Position numbers and translations under genes: made by a program. Shown here piece by piece: positions 22,600-32,399 of a stretch of DNA of 64,000 nt. The DNA comes from Chelonoidis abingdonii. Its lineage: Eukaryota; Chordata; Testudines; Testudinidae. Position 1 is the stretch's first letter. Every line of letters begins with the position of its first letter. Below the pieces are notes generated by a model. The model was not told where the DNA came from. It saw nothing but the letters and a program-made list of their open reading frames with translations, and did no database searches. The DNA is taken from assembly GCF_003597395.2 (NCBI RefSeq), contig NC_133771.1, positions 137,445,951-137,509,950 of the forward strand. The letters are read 5' to 3'.

Positions 22600-24238
22600 C
22601 AGGGCCGTCCTTAGGAATTATGGGGCCCTACGCGGTATTATTAAACTGGTGCCCCTATGCCGGATGGCAGCCCAAGCTCACAGCCTGGTGGGGGAGGGGG
22701 AGGAGGGACGAGACAGCAAAGGATAATGAGATGCCCGGCCTGCCTCATGGTGGCAGAGAGTCACAGTTCCCCCCAGAGACTCCCATACCCTCTCCCTCAT
22801 GCAGAATGGACATGAAGAAAGTACCTAATTAAAAGCACTAAAATTTGGGAATAAAAAATGTCAGTCACAGGTTTTTTGATATGCCCTGAAGTTTGTCAGA
22901 GATTTATTTGCAAAAACTTCGTAGTAAGGGTGAGTCAGCTGTCCTGCTGAATACAACATTACATATAATGGAATACATGATGCAGCTCTTCTCTGTTTTA
23001 CATTTTCTTAATCAGTATTTCTAAGCTGAATTTATATTTTAAACATACTCAAACCTTAAGCCAGCATTCCAGATTACTACATATTTAACTCACTGAAACA
23101 AAGACATTATTTTAAATTAATCAGAGAGGTTTAGTGTGTTCATAACAATGTTCATTGCTTTTAGAAAAAGGGAACAGTAATTTACTTTGTGTGATCTTCA
23201 TAACAAGAGACATGGTTATGAAATTTCACCAACTTTAAAAAAATATGTTTCCAAAGATTTTAGGTATAACAAGGATTTTATGTCTTACTAAGGTACTGAT
23301 TTTGCTGGAGGGTTCTTTTAAAACTAGTTCATCGGATAGTCAGAAGTAAAGAAAGGGAAACTCTTTGTCCAGCTATCTGGAAGGGAAGGACTGTTGTCCC
23401 TTTAAGGGCTCTCTTCAGTGGGGAGTGGGGGGAGAGGTGGTGAAGGGATGGACAGAAAGGACAGGAAGACTTGGAAGCACTTTTTTTTTAACTATAGTAA
23501 TTAAAATGTGTATTTTAGATAAGGGAGGTCTTTTGAAGGATTTATTTAAAAAACTGTATGTCTGAAGATCCACGCATTTAAGGCTAAAGATGATTGTGCA
23601 TCTAAAACTCTATGCAAGCATTTTTTAGAAATGTGATTTTATAATCTTCACCAGCTCACTAATGAAATATTTTTAAAGCAAATTTTAAACTAAGGTCCTG
23701 TAGACTGACATGTTTTGTGTAAATATTACATTAATGCACAACTGTTTTTGTCAGTAAAGTCAGAAACTGACAGTATAAAAATTTATTTGGGCATAAGCTT
23801 TCGTGGACAGCTGATGAAATGGGTTCTAGCCCACAAAAGCTTATGCCCAAATAATTTGTTAGTCTCTGAGGTGCCACAAGGACTCGTCCTTGTTTTTGCT
23901 GGTACAGACTAACAGGACTACCACTCTGAAACCTGTCAGTATATACCTTGGGGTTGGCAAATGCCTGTTAAATGGCTTTATTACCCCTTGAATGTCTCTT
24001 TAACAGTTTCAATGTTGTGCTAATAGGTCTGACAGGCTGGAGGTTTTTTCACTTTTAACTAGTAGATTCCCTCCCAAGGAAGACTCACCAGGCTAGAGCA
24101 GCCATCTGTGGGAGCCTGCAGGAAGGGTCAGAACAGGGATAGGAAAAGAAAAGGGTGGACACTAAGACCCAGTGGTGCCCCAAATTTTCAGGTGCCCTAC
24201 GCAGCTGCCTATGTTGCCTATGCCTAAGGACGGCCCTG
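22600..24238. mobile_element. Non-autonomous hAT-type DNA transposon with a nested insertion
   Basis: The left end, CAGGGCCGTCCTTAGG, is identical over 16 bases to the reverse complement of the right end (24223-24238). Similar words continue inward on both sides (GGGCCCTACGCG against GCGTAGGGCACC). The flanking 8-mers are ACAGAAGG (22592-22599) and ACAGAAGC (24239-24246), which agree at 7 of 8 positions. The CAG-starting ends and 8-bp TSD place it in hAT. Its 1.6 kb hold no transposase frame. A family-A repeat (23778-23932) is nested inside. Confidence 0.85.
23778..23932 (+). repeat. Family A short retroposon-like repeat with 5' fold-back (copy A1)
   Basis: The unit ends in the family tail GACTAACAGGACTACCACTC plus TGAAAC. 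The bases 23780-23806 are an inverted copy of 23831-23856, with a 24-base loop that starts CTGATGAAATGGG. Near-identical direct repeats flank it: CTGACAGTATA at 23767-23777 and CTGTCAGTATA at 23933-23943 (10 of 11). It lies inside the hAT element at 22600-24238 and is therefore younger than it. Confidence 0.7.
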
Positions 24239-24246
24239 ACAGAAGC

Positions 24247-24842
24247 CAGAGCAGGGTGGTAAATGGATACAGATCAGGTAGCAGAGAGGTAATAACTTAG
24301 TATCTTGGATTACCTACTATCAAGTGAACTGGTTTTGGGTTCAGTTTTAGTCACACTATGCTTAAGTGACCCAGAGGAAGGAAAATGCAACCCCCTCTCA
24401 TTATTCATTGGCATTGACCAAATTTTCAAACTTGGGTCCCTAATGTTAGACTCCTAATTAAGGCCTCTAAATAAGTGACATATTTTCATAAGAACTGAGC
24501 ACCTACAACTCCCATTTAAGTTGGAGTTTTGCCAGAGTCAGGACTAACTGAAAAACTAAGTAAGGACACTAGGATGTAATTCTCCAAATGGAGTTTTGTT
24601 ATGAAAGGAGAGAGTCTACATGACAAAAAGCATTTCCTCATCTCCCCACCCCAAGTAGTTGACAAGGCATTGGTAGCTGTGGGAAGCCTCTGGAAAGCCA
24701 TATTTTCATTCCCACTGAGGAGAAATTACAGCAAACCAACTCAATTCTATTTCACTTTCTTGTGACAACACGCATAATTAGTTAGCTCCCCCACCCCCCG
24801 TACTTGTGGGTCTCATAGATTGGTTTTATCTTTTTGTTAAAA
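24247..24842. other. Unassigned non-coding stretch
   Basis: Nothing recognisable is seen between the hAT element and the LINE tail at 24843. The short minus-strand frame at 24516-24701 has no domain. Confidence 0.5.
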
Positions 24843-24960
24843 TGTAAGCTCTTTGGGGTGGTGATTGTCTTTTTTAATACAGGTTTGAATGGTGCTTAGA
24901 ACAATGGGATCTTGATCCTGATTGAAGCTTCTAGGCTCTATTACAATACAAATAACTCCC
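24843..24960. repeat. Old CR1/L2-clade LINE 3'-end fragment
   Basis: It contains AATGTAAGCTCTTTGGGGTG, 'gaatggtgcttagaacaatg', 'gatcttgatcctgattg' and 'ttacaatacaaataa'. This is one of the better preserved copies of the tail family in this window. Confidence 0.6.
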
Positions 24961-25136
24961 TAGTGAGGAAAAAAATTAATCACAAGATCAGGAGCCAGGG
25001 AGTCCTCTCTACCATCCCTCAATGGATAGCAAAGCCTTGTCTTCCCCTCCACCTACTCTTCTGCTCAAGACTGGTTTACACAGTCTTACACAGAAATAAC
25101 AAAAGGTGCAAATTAAAACCCAATTAGTTATTTCCA

Positions 25137-25551
25137 CACTAGTCTGTGTGTACACTTTTATTTCGGAATAGAAGTGCTAAAGTCAATTTAGCTACAATTT
25201 TAACAAGCCAATTTTAACCAAGGGGAAAAGGCAACAATAGCTGGTGTGCACTAGCTACTCCACACTAACTCTGTGTGTGGAGAGACACTTATGCACAGTA
25301 AGATTTTTTTATTGTGTATACACACACACACAGAGAACATGAAAAGATGAGGGTTCATGTTTTCATCTTTTCATGTTCTCTGTATGTGTGTGTGTGTATA
25401 TATATATATCTTCCTACTATATTTTCCACTCCATGCATCTGATGGAGTGGGTTTTAGCCCACAAAAGCTTATGCCCAAATAAATTTGTTAGTCCCTAAGG
25501 TGCCACAAGTATTTCTCGTTCTTTTAACTTCACTGTGTAGACAAGCCCTAA
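25137..25551. repeat. Probable MITE hosting a family A copy
   Basis: The right end reads 'cactgtgtagacaagccct', the terminus style seen in the MITE at 25806-26081. The left end, 'actagtctgtgtgtacact', is a looser match to its reverse complement. No TSD could be settled. Family-A copy A2 occupies its centre. Confidence 0.35.
25321..25525 (+). repeat. Family A repeat with CA/TG-rich 5' fold-back (copy A2)
   Basis: The bases 25321-25350 (a CA run, then AGAGAACATGAAAAGATGA) pair with 25363-25395 across a 12-base loop. They are followed by TA repeats, then TGATGGAGTGGGTTTTAGCC, CACAAAAGCTTATGCCC and GGTGCCACAAGTATTTC. The usual family tail is missing after 'ttctcgttctttt', so this copy lacks the last part. 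It has the longest upstream part of the family A copies here. Confidence 0.6.
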
Positions 25552-25805
25552 ATTAACATTAGCTATTTTTGTTCCAGATAAGATCATTCATATACAGATA
25601 TGCAGCAAAATATCCACAAAGATTTGAGGCAGCCAAATTAGTTGAATTGGTATAAATGTGTGTGTAGACCAGGCCTCAGTCAGAACAAAGAAGATAATCC
25701 CCTTGTAATGCAGTATTTAACACCAGTCAAAGGTGATAATTGCTTCAATCTAAGGGGATTAGCACATTGTAACCTGGTTATAAAGTGGAGTGTAATTTCC
25801 CTATG

Positions 25806-26081
25806 AAAGCTTGTCTACACAGGGAAATTATACCAGCATAAGCTAAAGTGTGAATTTAAATCAATAGTGTTATAACTCCATATATGGACACACTTATTCC
25901 ATAATAAGGATGACTTTTTAAGTTGATATTGTCACTTTGGAAGGGGTTTAAAAATGTTCTTCCCCCCCTCCTTGGTTTAGTTGATAGTAGAATAAAAATG
26001 CTCATGCAGGGAGTTATACCAGAATAACTATATTGGTTTAACTCTACAACTAGTAAAACTATCCTGTGTAAGCAAGCCCTA
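25806..26081. mobile_element. MITE with GTCTACAC-type inverted termini
   Basis: The left end, AAAGCTTGTCTACACAGGGA, pairs with the right end, whose reverse complement reads TAGGGCTTGCTTACACAGGA. Further symmetrical words are 'ttataccag' near both ends. No coding sequence is present. The TSD is not clear. The termini resemble the Harbinger-like MITEs at 29735 and 30549. Confidence 0.55.
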
Positions 26082-27372
26082 GACAAAGTGAAGCTTCAGT
26101 CTAAATGAGAGTGAATGCCCACTGAAATAAGTTGAAGCAGTTTGCTCCAGTTCATAGAAACAAGTGTTTATTTTAAGAGTTCACTGTAAATAGGTTTCAT
26201 TGTACATTGATCAGTTCTCTGATTACTCAGTAAGAACAGTTTATGCCATTTTGGAGGCCGGACAGTGTATACTATATGTAGTCATATGCTTTTGTTTGCC
26301 CCAATGTGCATGTTTAGCTATAGGGATCTATGTAATAATGAATGTGTATACATATGCACACATATACTAGCCAATCAGGTAGTCTTTACTCAAGCAAAAC
26401 ACCCATTGATTTTTACAAATATTTTTGCCTGGCTATGGAAGCAGGATCAGATCAACAGAGAACATGTAATGATAGGTTTTTAGTTCTTAAACACCCTGCA
26501 CAAAGTCCTGTATTGACAGCACATATGTCCTGGCATATAGTTTATAGAATGTATGGGGGTTGTGGGGGAGGGAACAGCGAGAGGCTACTGCAGCTCACTC
26601 ACTGGAAGAGTTCAGAGAGAAGCCAATGAAGCTCTGATACAGGCTAGAGGCGCTCACAGAGTGGTTTGGAACAAACCAAGGAGACATACCAAAGAGCTGA
26701 TCCTGCTACCATGGATTCCAATGGCAAAAAACATTTACTTCAGTGGAAGCAGGATTAGGACCCAAGAGCACTGAAAGACAGAGAGCAGCTAGTAGAATTG
26801 TTAAAGTAACCAAATCTAGGGAGAAGATTTCTGACCCTGGAAGCGCTCTATAGTTTAGCAGACAAAGGCATAACAAAGCCAAAGACTGGAAGCTGAAACT
26901 AAACTAGCGGGTTGCACTTTTGTTGCATCTGTTGGCTGAGCTCATTGCATACACCAGGAGCTATTTGCATCCCTCCCTCCTCTCAGGTTCCCTGTGTGCT
27001 ACCCTCCCATCTTCCTCTATTTCAGGGACTCCTTGCAACCCTTCACCCCCTTCTTCATGCCCTGTGTGTCTCCCATTTCCCCTTCTGCCACATGCCAGGA
27101 CTCTGTGTGCCCCTATTTCCTTCTCACCTGTACCAGGCTCTCCTCTGTGTGCATGTCCTTCCAACCACATGCCTTTTACTCCTTAAGTCTGAAAGGAAGG
27201 TCAGAGATAACTCTAGAGTGTAAACATTTACATTGCTTGAGATGGGAGGGGGTATTGCTATGTGGAATGTGAATAACTGCCATTAACCGCTTCTCTTTCA
27301 ACAGGCAATTAAAAACTGGTTGAAGGTACTGGCTTTGCTAACCAGATGCCAAGGCCTCCACGTGTACCATGC
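26082..27372. other. Unassigned non-coding stretch
   Basis: The segment holds no recognised repeat termini. Overlapping open frames at 26912-27272 arise from a C/T-rich tract (about 26960-27190) and have low-complexity P/L/S/H-rich products on one strand and G/E-rich ones on the other, so they are not genes. Confidence 0.55.
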
Positions 27373-27374
27373 TA

Positions 27375-27495
27375 GCATGACCAGATGTCCCAATTTTATA
27401 GGGACAGTCCTAATTTTGGGGTCTTTTTCTTACATAGGCTCCTTTTACTCCCCACCCCCATCCGGATTTTTCACACTTGCTGTCTGGTCACCTTA
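27375..27495. mobile_element. Short MITE with TGACCAGAT ends
   Basis: The left end, 'gcatgaccagatgtccc', pairs with the right end, 'tgctgtctggtcacctta'. The interior holds 'gggacagtcctaattttgg' and 'ccggatttttcacac'. A second copy of the same unit is at 28683-28803. The ends sit next to TA dinucleotides, which would suit a Tc1/mariner-type unit, but that superfamily is only inferred. Confidence 0.55.
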
Positions 27496-27630
27496 GTGCC
27501 CCTGTTTCTCCTTTCCATTTTCACCAAAATCAATAGGGTTCTGTCCCTTGATTCCTAGAACATTCCCTGAAATTTTGGAATTGACCAGATGTGGCATTCA
27601 AAAGTTAGTATGGGACATGCAGATAGACAA

Positions 27631-28510
27631 GGTGAGCGAGGATAATCTCTTTTATTGGGCCAACATCTGTTGGTGAGCGAAGCTTTCAAGCCACACAGAG
27701 CTCTTCTTCGGGTCTGGGAAGTGTTGTGTCACAGTTAAATACAAGGTGGAACAGACTGTTTAGCATAAGTAGTTAACACATATTTCAAGGACCATTCAAG
27801 GTAAAGTGGCCTGTTATCACCCCTCCAGTCATAGCGGGGAAGGAAGGCGGGTGGGGGAAGGCAGTTGGGAGGATTGTTAGTGGGTTACAGAATGTTGCAG
27901 TACACCATAAATCCAATGCGTCTGTGCAGCCCATGATTTTTAGTACCCAGCAAAGTTATGAATTCCAGTTCCCAAGATCATCCTTTGAAAGTATTGTGCA
28001 GGTTTCCTTTGAGGATCAAGACTGATCGATCAAACTATATCTGAGCTCTGTGTGAAAAGCATTCACACACATGATATGTAGTGTTTTTGTTTTACCAATT
28101 TCCCATGTGGGGTCATTTGAGAGCATAGTAAGAGTCTGATTTCCTCACATTATTGCCCCCCCGCCCCAAATGACTAGACAGGCTACTTCACCTCGACTGA
28201 TCTCTTGAAATGTGTTAACTAGTCATGCTAAGTTTCAGAGTAGCAGCCCTGTTAGTCTGTATCCGCAAAAAGAGCAGAAGTACTTGTGGCACCTTAGAGA
28301 CTCCTGTTCTTACTCATGCTAAGCAATCTGTTCAAACCTTGTTTTTAACTGTGAAACTGAGTACTTTTCCCAGATCTGAAGAAGAGCTCTGTGTAAGTTC
28401 AAAAGTTTATCTTTCTCACCAACAGTATTTGGTCCAATAAGAGATATTACCTCACACACCTTGTCTCTCTAATCTCCTGGGACAGACACAACTTCAACAC
28501 CACTAAATAT
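27631..28510 (+). repeat. Family B element, long copy with inverted 5' arm (copy B2), interrupted by family A
   Basis: The start (about 27624-27718, ending CTTCTTCGGGTCTGGGAA) is an inverted copy of about 28369-28465, which has CAGATCTGAAGAAGAGCTCT, TTGGTCCAATAAGAGATAT and CACACACCTTGTCTC. The unit ends with GGGACAGACACAAC and 'caccactaaatat'. A perfect 10-bp repeat, AGATAGACAA, flanks it (27621-27630 and 28511-28520). The two arms are separated by about 650 bases of family-specific sequence without coding frames. A family-A copy (28233-28313) lies near the second arm with its own TSD. Confidence 0.65.
28233..28313 (-). repeat. Family A repeat, short copy with 5' fold-back (copy A4), nested in B2
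   Basis: Read on the minus strand, the unit ends with the family tail GACTAACAGGGCTGCTACTC plus TGAAA. A perfect 10-bp TSD, TCATGCTAAG, flanks it (28223-28232 and 28314-28323). Its minus-strand 5' end, AAGAACAGGAG (plus 28301-28311), is an inverted copy, at 9 of 11 positions, of CTTCTGCTCTT (plus 28270-28280). The loop is 20 bases (28281-28300). Only about 80 bases of the family are present, so it is 5'-truncated. Confidence 0.7.
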
Positions 28511-28682
28511 AGATAGACAAACAGAAATGCCATCAAGTTGAGTGTAGGACCTCTGTCTGTCGAGCCAACACTCAACCCTGCACTACGCATGATAGCAAAT
28601 TTTGCAACAAGCCAGTTCAGACTAGAAATAAGGCACAAATGTTTAACAGTGTGGGTGATTAACAACTTACCTAGGGACATGA

Positions 28683-28803
28683 TAGGGTGACCAGATTTTA
28701 ATATTGACAATCCCAATATTCAGGGCTTTTTCTTTTACAGGTGCCTATTACTCTCTACCCGCATCCCGATTTTTCACATTTGCTAATTGGTCATTCTAGG
28801 ACC
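28683..28803. mobile_element. Short MITE with TGACCAGAT ends, second copy
   Basis: It starts GATAGGGTGACCAGATTTTA and ends 'gctaattggtcattctagg'. It shares 'ctttttctt', 'ggtgcctattactctctacc' and CATCCCGATTTTTCACA with the copy at 27375-27495. Confidence 0.55.
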
Positions 28804-28810
28804 TAGGTGA

Positions 28811-28990
28811 GTCTCCATCACTTGAAATCTTTAACTCAAGACTGGATGTCGTTCTAAAAGGTATGCTATAACTCAACCAGTAGTTATGAGCTTCATGCAA
28901 GAAGCCCTGTGTGAAATTCTTTTGCCTGGGTTATATGAGAAGTCAGACCAGATAGTCATCATGGTCCTTTCTGGCCTTAAAAATCTATGA
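28811..28990 (+). mobile_element. CR1-type LINE 3' end fragment, sense
   Basis: It reads 'gatagtcatcatggtcc', TTTCTGGCCTTAAAAATCTA and ends in 'aaatctatgaaaaa'. It is the sense version of the tail found in antisense at 701, 59037 and 63214. Confidence 0.7.
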
Positions 28991-29734
28991 AAAAGCCTGT
29001 GACATCTAGGCAGTAGGGGTCTAGCATTTAGATAACGGGTATCGAAAAACAGATTCCACCTCATTTTTCTGGCCTCTTGATCTTCTTTCATAGCTCTCTA
29101 CTCATAACTCCAGGTTGACCCAGATTCTTCCTTCTCCCCTCACCCACATGACAACTTGTCTCCCAGGAACAAACATAACTTTGAGTAAAGTTCATAGGTA
29201 TGCTCCTTCTTTCTCCTGGTCACAGGGTCTTTGCAGAGGAGCCAGTTCAAGGATTTCCCTTTCCCAACTGTCCTCCTGCTTTCAAGTATTGTACAATGAA
29301 GACACATCCCAGAAAGCACCCTGCTGTGTTGCTACAGCACTGCAAAGGCGCTAGGAAAAAAAAAGCAACAGAATTTTCAGAAATGCTGGGCATCTGTTGC
29401 TCCCTTTCACTGAATCTGGAGTTGTGGGCATGCAATACTTCTAAAAATGTTTTTGGTGGGGGTATGGGTCACATCCTGCCTTGCTAGTATGATTTATCTG
29501 AAATAGAAATACTTGCATGCAAATGCCATAGAAATCCCATGGACATATTCTTGTTTTAATTCCACAAAAGATTAAAACAGAAACATTTTAAAATCTAGCA
29601 CTCTGTAGCAGCATCCGAAAGCGGACAGGCAAAACTGACATGCAACTATACCACTCAGAGGCAATTTACAGCAGCCAGTAGAGATCATGCTGTTTCTGAC
29701 TCAAAATAGGCCAGGCAAAACTGACTGACTCTTT
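28991..29734. other. Unassigned non-coding stretch
   Basis: Nothing recognisable is seen. Short frames on both strands at 29115-29487 overlap each other and have no domains. Confidence 0.5.
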
Positions 29735-30048
29735 GGCCTGGTCTACGCTGGGGGGGTTTGGGAGGGAAGAAGGAGGAAAATCGATCTAAGTTACACAACT
29801 TCAGCTATGTGAATAACATAGCTGAAGTCGAGGTACTTAGACCTACTCACCGCAGTGAAGACACCCTGGTGAGTCGACTGCTGCTGCTCCCCTGTCGACT
29901 CCATCTGCGCCTCTTGCAGCGGTGGAGTACAGGAATCAATGAGAGAGTGCTCGGGGATCAAGTTATCGTGTCCAGATTAGACGCAATAAACCGACCCCTG
30001 CTGGAGCAATCACTGCCCGCCAGTCCAGCGGGTAGTGTAGACATACCC
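29735..30048. mobile_element. Harbinger-like MITE, 314 bp
   Basis: The left end is GGCCTGGTCTACGCTGGG and the right end, GTGTAGACATACCC, pairs with it as GGGTATGTCTACAC. TTT flanks both sides (29732-29734 and 30049-30051). The interior has a strong hairpin: AACTTCAGCTATGTGAATAA is followed by CATAGCTGAAGTCG. I recall it as an abundant turtle MITE. The open frame crossing it (29758-30126) is chance. Confidence 0.7.
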
Positions 30049-30051
30049 TTT

Positions 30052-30545
30052 GTGGGGAATTTCTGTTGGCAACAGGATGAAATCATGTTTCCTTTTAATA
30101 CTCCACAGGCTCATCGCCATCTCTAAGCCAAATACCCCCTTACTAATAAGCCACAAGATTTAGGGGCAGAGGGACATAAGTTAAAACATCAAATATGCAC
30201 AAAAACCAATAATTCAACAATAAACTAGAACTGTTTTACAGTAAACTGTGAAATAAAAGTATCCACCAAACAAATATATTTGTACACTTGATTAGAAGTT
30301 AAACTAAAAAAAATCCTAGGACTATGTTTCCAAATTACAGATGTTTGTCAGTGTGATGGAAGACATGTCATTAGCCTGTAGGGCCTTGCTTAGCAAGTGG
30401 ATTAACATGTTTGTAAACACTACAGGGACTCTAGAGTTTAGCACAACCTGCTAATATTTGTATAAACTGCTGCTTTTATACATCATTGTCTTGGTTTGCA
30501 CTAGGTGCTAAGTGATGTTAAAAATATGTTAACTAATGTGTTACC
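30052..30545. other. Unassigned non-coding stretch
   Basis: AT-rich sequence between two MITEs, with no recognisable feature. Confidence 0.5.
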
Positions 30546-30548
30546 TAA

Positions 30549-30853
30549 GGCCTGGTCTACACACCAATTTTGTGCCAGTATAGCTATTTCATGATTATTT
30601 TTTTTTTTTAAAAACCAAAGTAGTTATATGGGTACAACCCCCAGTGTGGATGAAATTAATTGGTATAAAAAGTTTCCTTATACTGGCATAAGTTGTTCTC
30701 CTTCATGTGCAGGAATAGCTATATCAATGTAAAAGCACATTTATACTGGTAAGACTGCATCCACATTGAGGCCAATGAGCAGAGGGGAGATGGTGCTGTT
30801 TCAGCTTTATTCTGGTGTAGTTAAAATGGTACAACTTGTGTGTAGATAACACC
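30549..30853. mobile_element. Harbinger-like MITE, 305 bp, with TAA duplication
   Basis: The left end, GGCCTGGTCTACACAC, pairs with the right end, whose reverse complement is GGTGTTATCTACACAC. TAA flanks it on both sides (30546-30548 and 30854-30856), the usual Harbinger TSD. No coding sequence. An internal T-run is at 30599-30610. Confidence 0.75.
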
Positions 30854-30959
30854 TAACTTTCGCTGATAGAATCATCATGGTACATAGTTGTTGGCTATTG
30901 CCAAATCTTGTTTTTATTTATAAATTACTGCTTAAAACTCATGTATCTTCAGCAATAAG

Positions 30960-31130
30960 ACACCTTTAGTTCAAGGATCTCAAAGCACTTTACAAACATT
31001 AATGAAGCATTAAGGTCACTTGTGAGCCAATTTGGTATTATACATATTTTACTGGAGGTCTGAACAGATACAAAGGTTAAATGACTTGCCCAAAAGCACA
31101 GAGTACGGCAGTGACAGAGCCTGGAAAAGT
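30960..31130. repeat. MIR/L2-type core fragment, antisense words
   Basis: It contains 'gatctcaaagcactttaca', 'tattatacatattttactgg' and 'gttaaatgacttgcccaa', the antisense MIR/L2 core words, with a final 'agtgacagagcctgg'. It is old and diverged. Confidence 0.55.
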
Positions 31131-31935
31131 TAGACCTTAATGTATTCGCTAGGATAATGGCAGAATCAAGAGTTTTATCACATACTTCCTTCCCATTTCT
31201 CCCTAAGGAGCAAGCACTGATGAGCTCTCACCTGGCTGTCATTTTATGCATACCCAAGGTCATCATGAATAGTAAAATATGAAAATTTAATCTGCTTTAA
31301 TAATGCACAATAATTTCTTTCTGTATGTGACCTCACAGAGTTCAGCTGCTCAGCTATAACAGGCTAAAGCTTGCTTTCAAAGTCTTAATTCAATTTCAGA
31401 AAGCGCTGTGTGAACTCCTGGAGAACAATAAGGATTTCTTTCTCTTCCTACCCCAAAAAGAATACATTACAAAGCTGTCCTTGATAAGCTCTGATTTCAG
31501 ATCCACATATATGCACATAAAACTCAGCTCAGATGCTTCCTTCAAATTTGAATCACCTGGGGATTTGGTTTCCACACAAACAAAGCCCATTACCCCTTTC
31601 CAGGCACTTACATATCAGAAAAAAAAAAGGCTTCTTAAAAGTTGCTTTAATCCTTCTTCTACCAAATATTCTCTAGGTATCAGTGTACTCTGGAGGAGCC
31701 AACGGTATCTATATTTTTCCCTACATAGATCCATATAACAGTATTTTCCATTACTGAAAAAAATTGCACAACATTTTACCATAGTAGCCCCAAACGCTGC
31801 AATATCATTATCGTCAGCTATGCTTTAAAACAGTTACTGTAAGATACTTTAGTGCTTTTATTATATAGGTCAGGACAAATGTGAACACATGTTTGCTAAC
31901 AGTTCTGTAACTGGCAACCACTCCCTGTAATCAAT
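31131..31935. other. Unassigned non-coding stretch
   Basis: Nothing recognisable is seen. The short opposing frames at 31396-31738 have no domains. Confidence 0.5.
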
Positions 31936-32049
31936 GGGAGTTAGGCGCTTAGGTGCTTTTAAAAATCCTATTAGGTGCCTAGCTGCATCTTTAGGTGCCT
32001 AAATGTCTTTGAAAAATCAGGCCCTAAATGCCTATCCCAGAGTTTCTTG

Positions 32050-32275
32050 TATAGGCGCTGGCTCCATGGGCGCTCTGGGGCTCAAGCACTCACTGAAAAA
32101 AGCTGGATTAATCTTTGAGGACCCCAGTGCCTGGTCTGTGGTCCCGCCTCTGCCCACACTTTGCACCAAGGCCCCGCCCTCACTCAGCCTCTTCCCTTAG
32201 AGGCTCCACCTGCCACTTGCATGGAAGGTAGGGGGCGAAGAGGAGCACTCACTGGTAAAAACAAAAGTCAGCACC
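32050..32275. repeat. Interspersed repeat of the 'GGCGCTGGCTCCATGGG' type
   Basis: It begins 'ataggcgctggctccatggg', has a C-rich interior ('aaggccccgccctcactcag') and ends 'aaaagtcagcacctctgctt'. A related unit at 47745-48060 carries 'gtagcacccacgg', a similarly GC-rich centre and 'agaagtcagtgctt' at its end. The class is uncertain (possibly a non-autonomous DNA element). Confidence 0.45.
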
Positions 32276-32279
32276 TCTG

Positions 32280-32390
32280 CTTTCTTGGACCTTCTTTTGA
32301 AGCCTTTAGTACTGATCACCACTGAAGACAGGATACCTGACTAAATGGATTAGTGGTCTGATCCAGCATGTCATTTCTTATGGTCCTATG
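32280..32390 (+). mobile_element. LINE (CR1 clade) 3' end fragment, sense
   Basis: It contains 'aggatacctgactaaatgg', 'attagtggtctgatccagca' and ends in TTTCTTATGGTCCTATG. It is the sense version of the tail in antisense at 51275-51345 ('cataagaacataagaaagg', 'gggtcagaccataggtcc'). Confidence 0.65.
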
Positions 32391-32399
32391 TACCACTGA

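Noticed and set aside
26912..27272. Overlapping open frames in a C/T-rich tract
   Set aside because: Products are low-complexity and every frame is open because of base composition.
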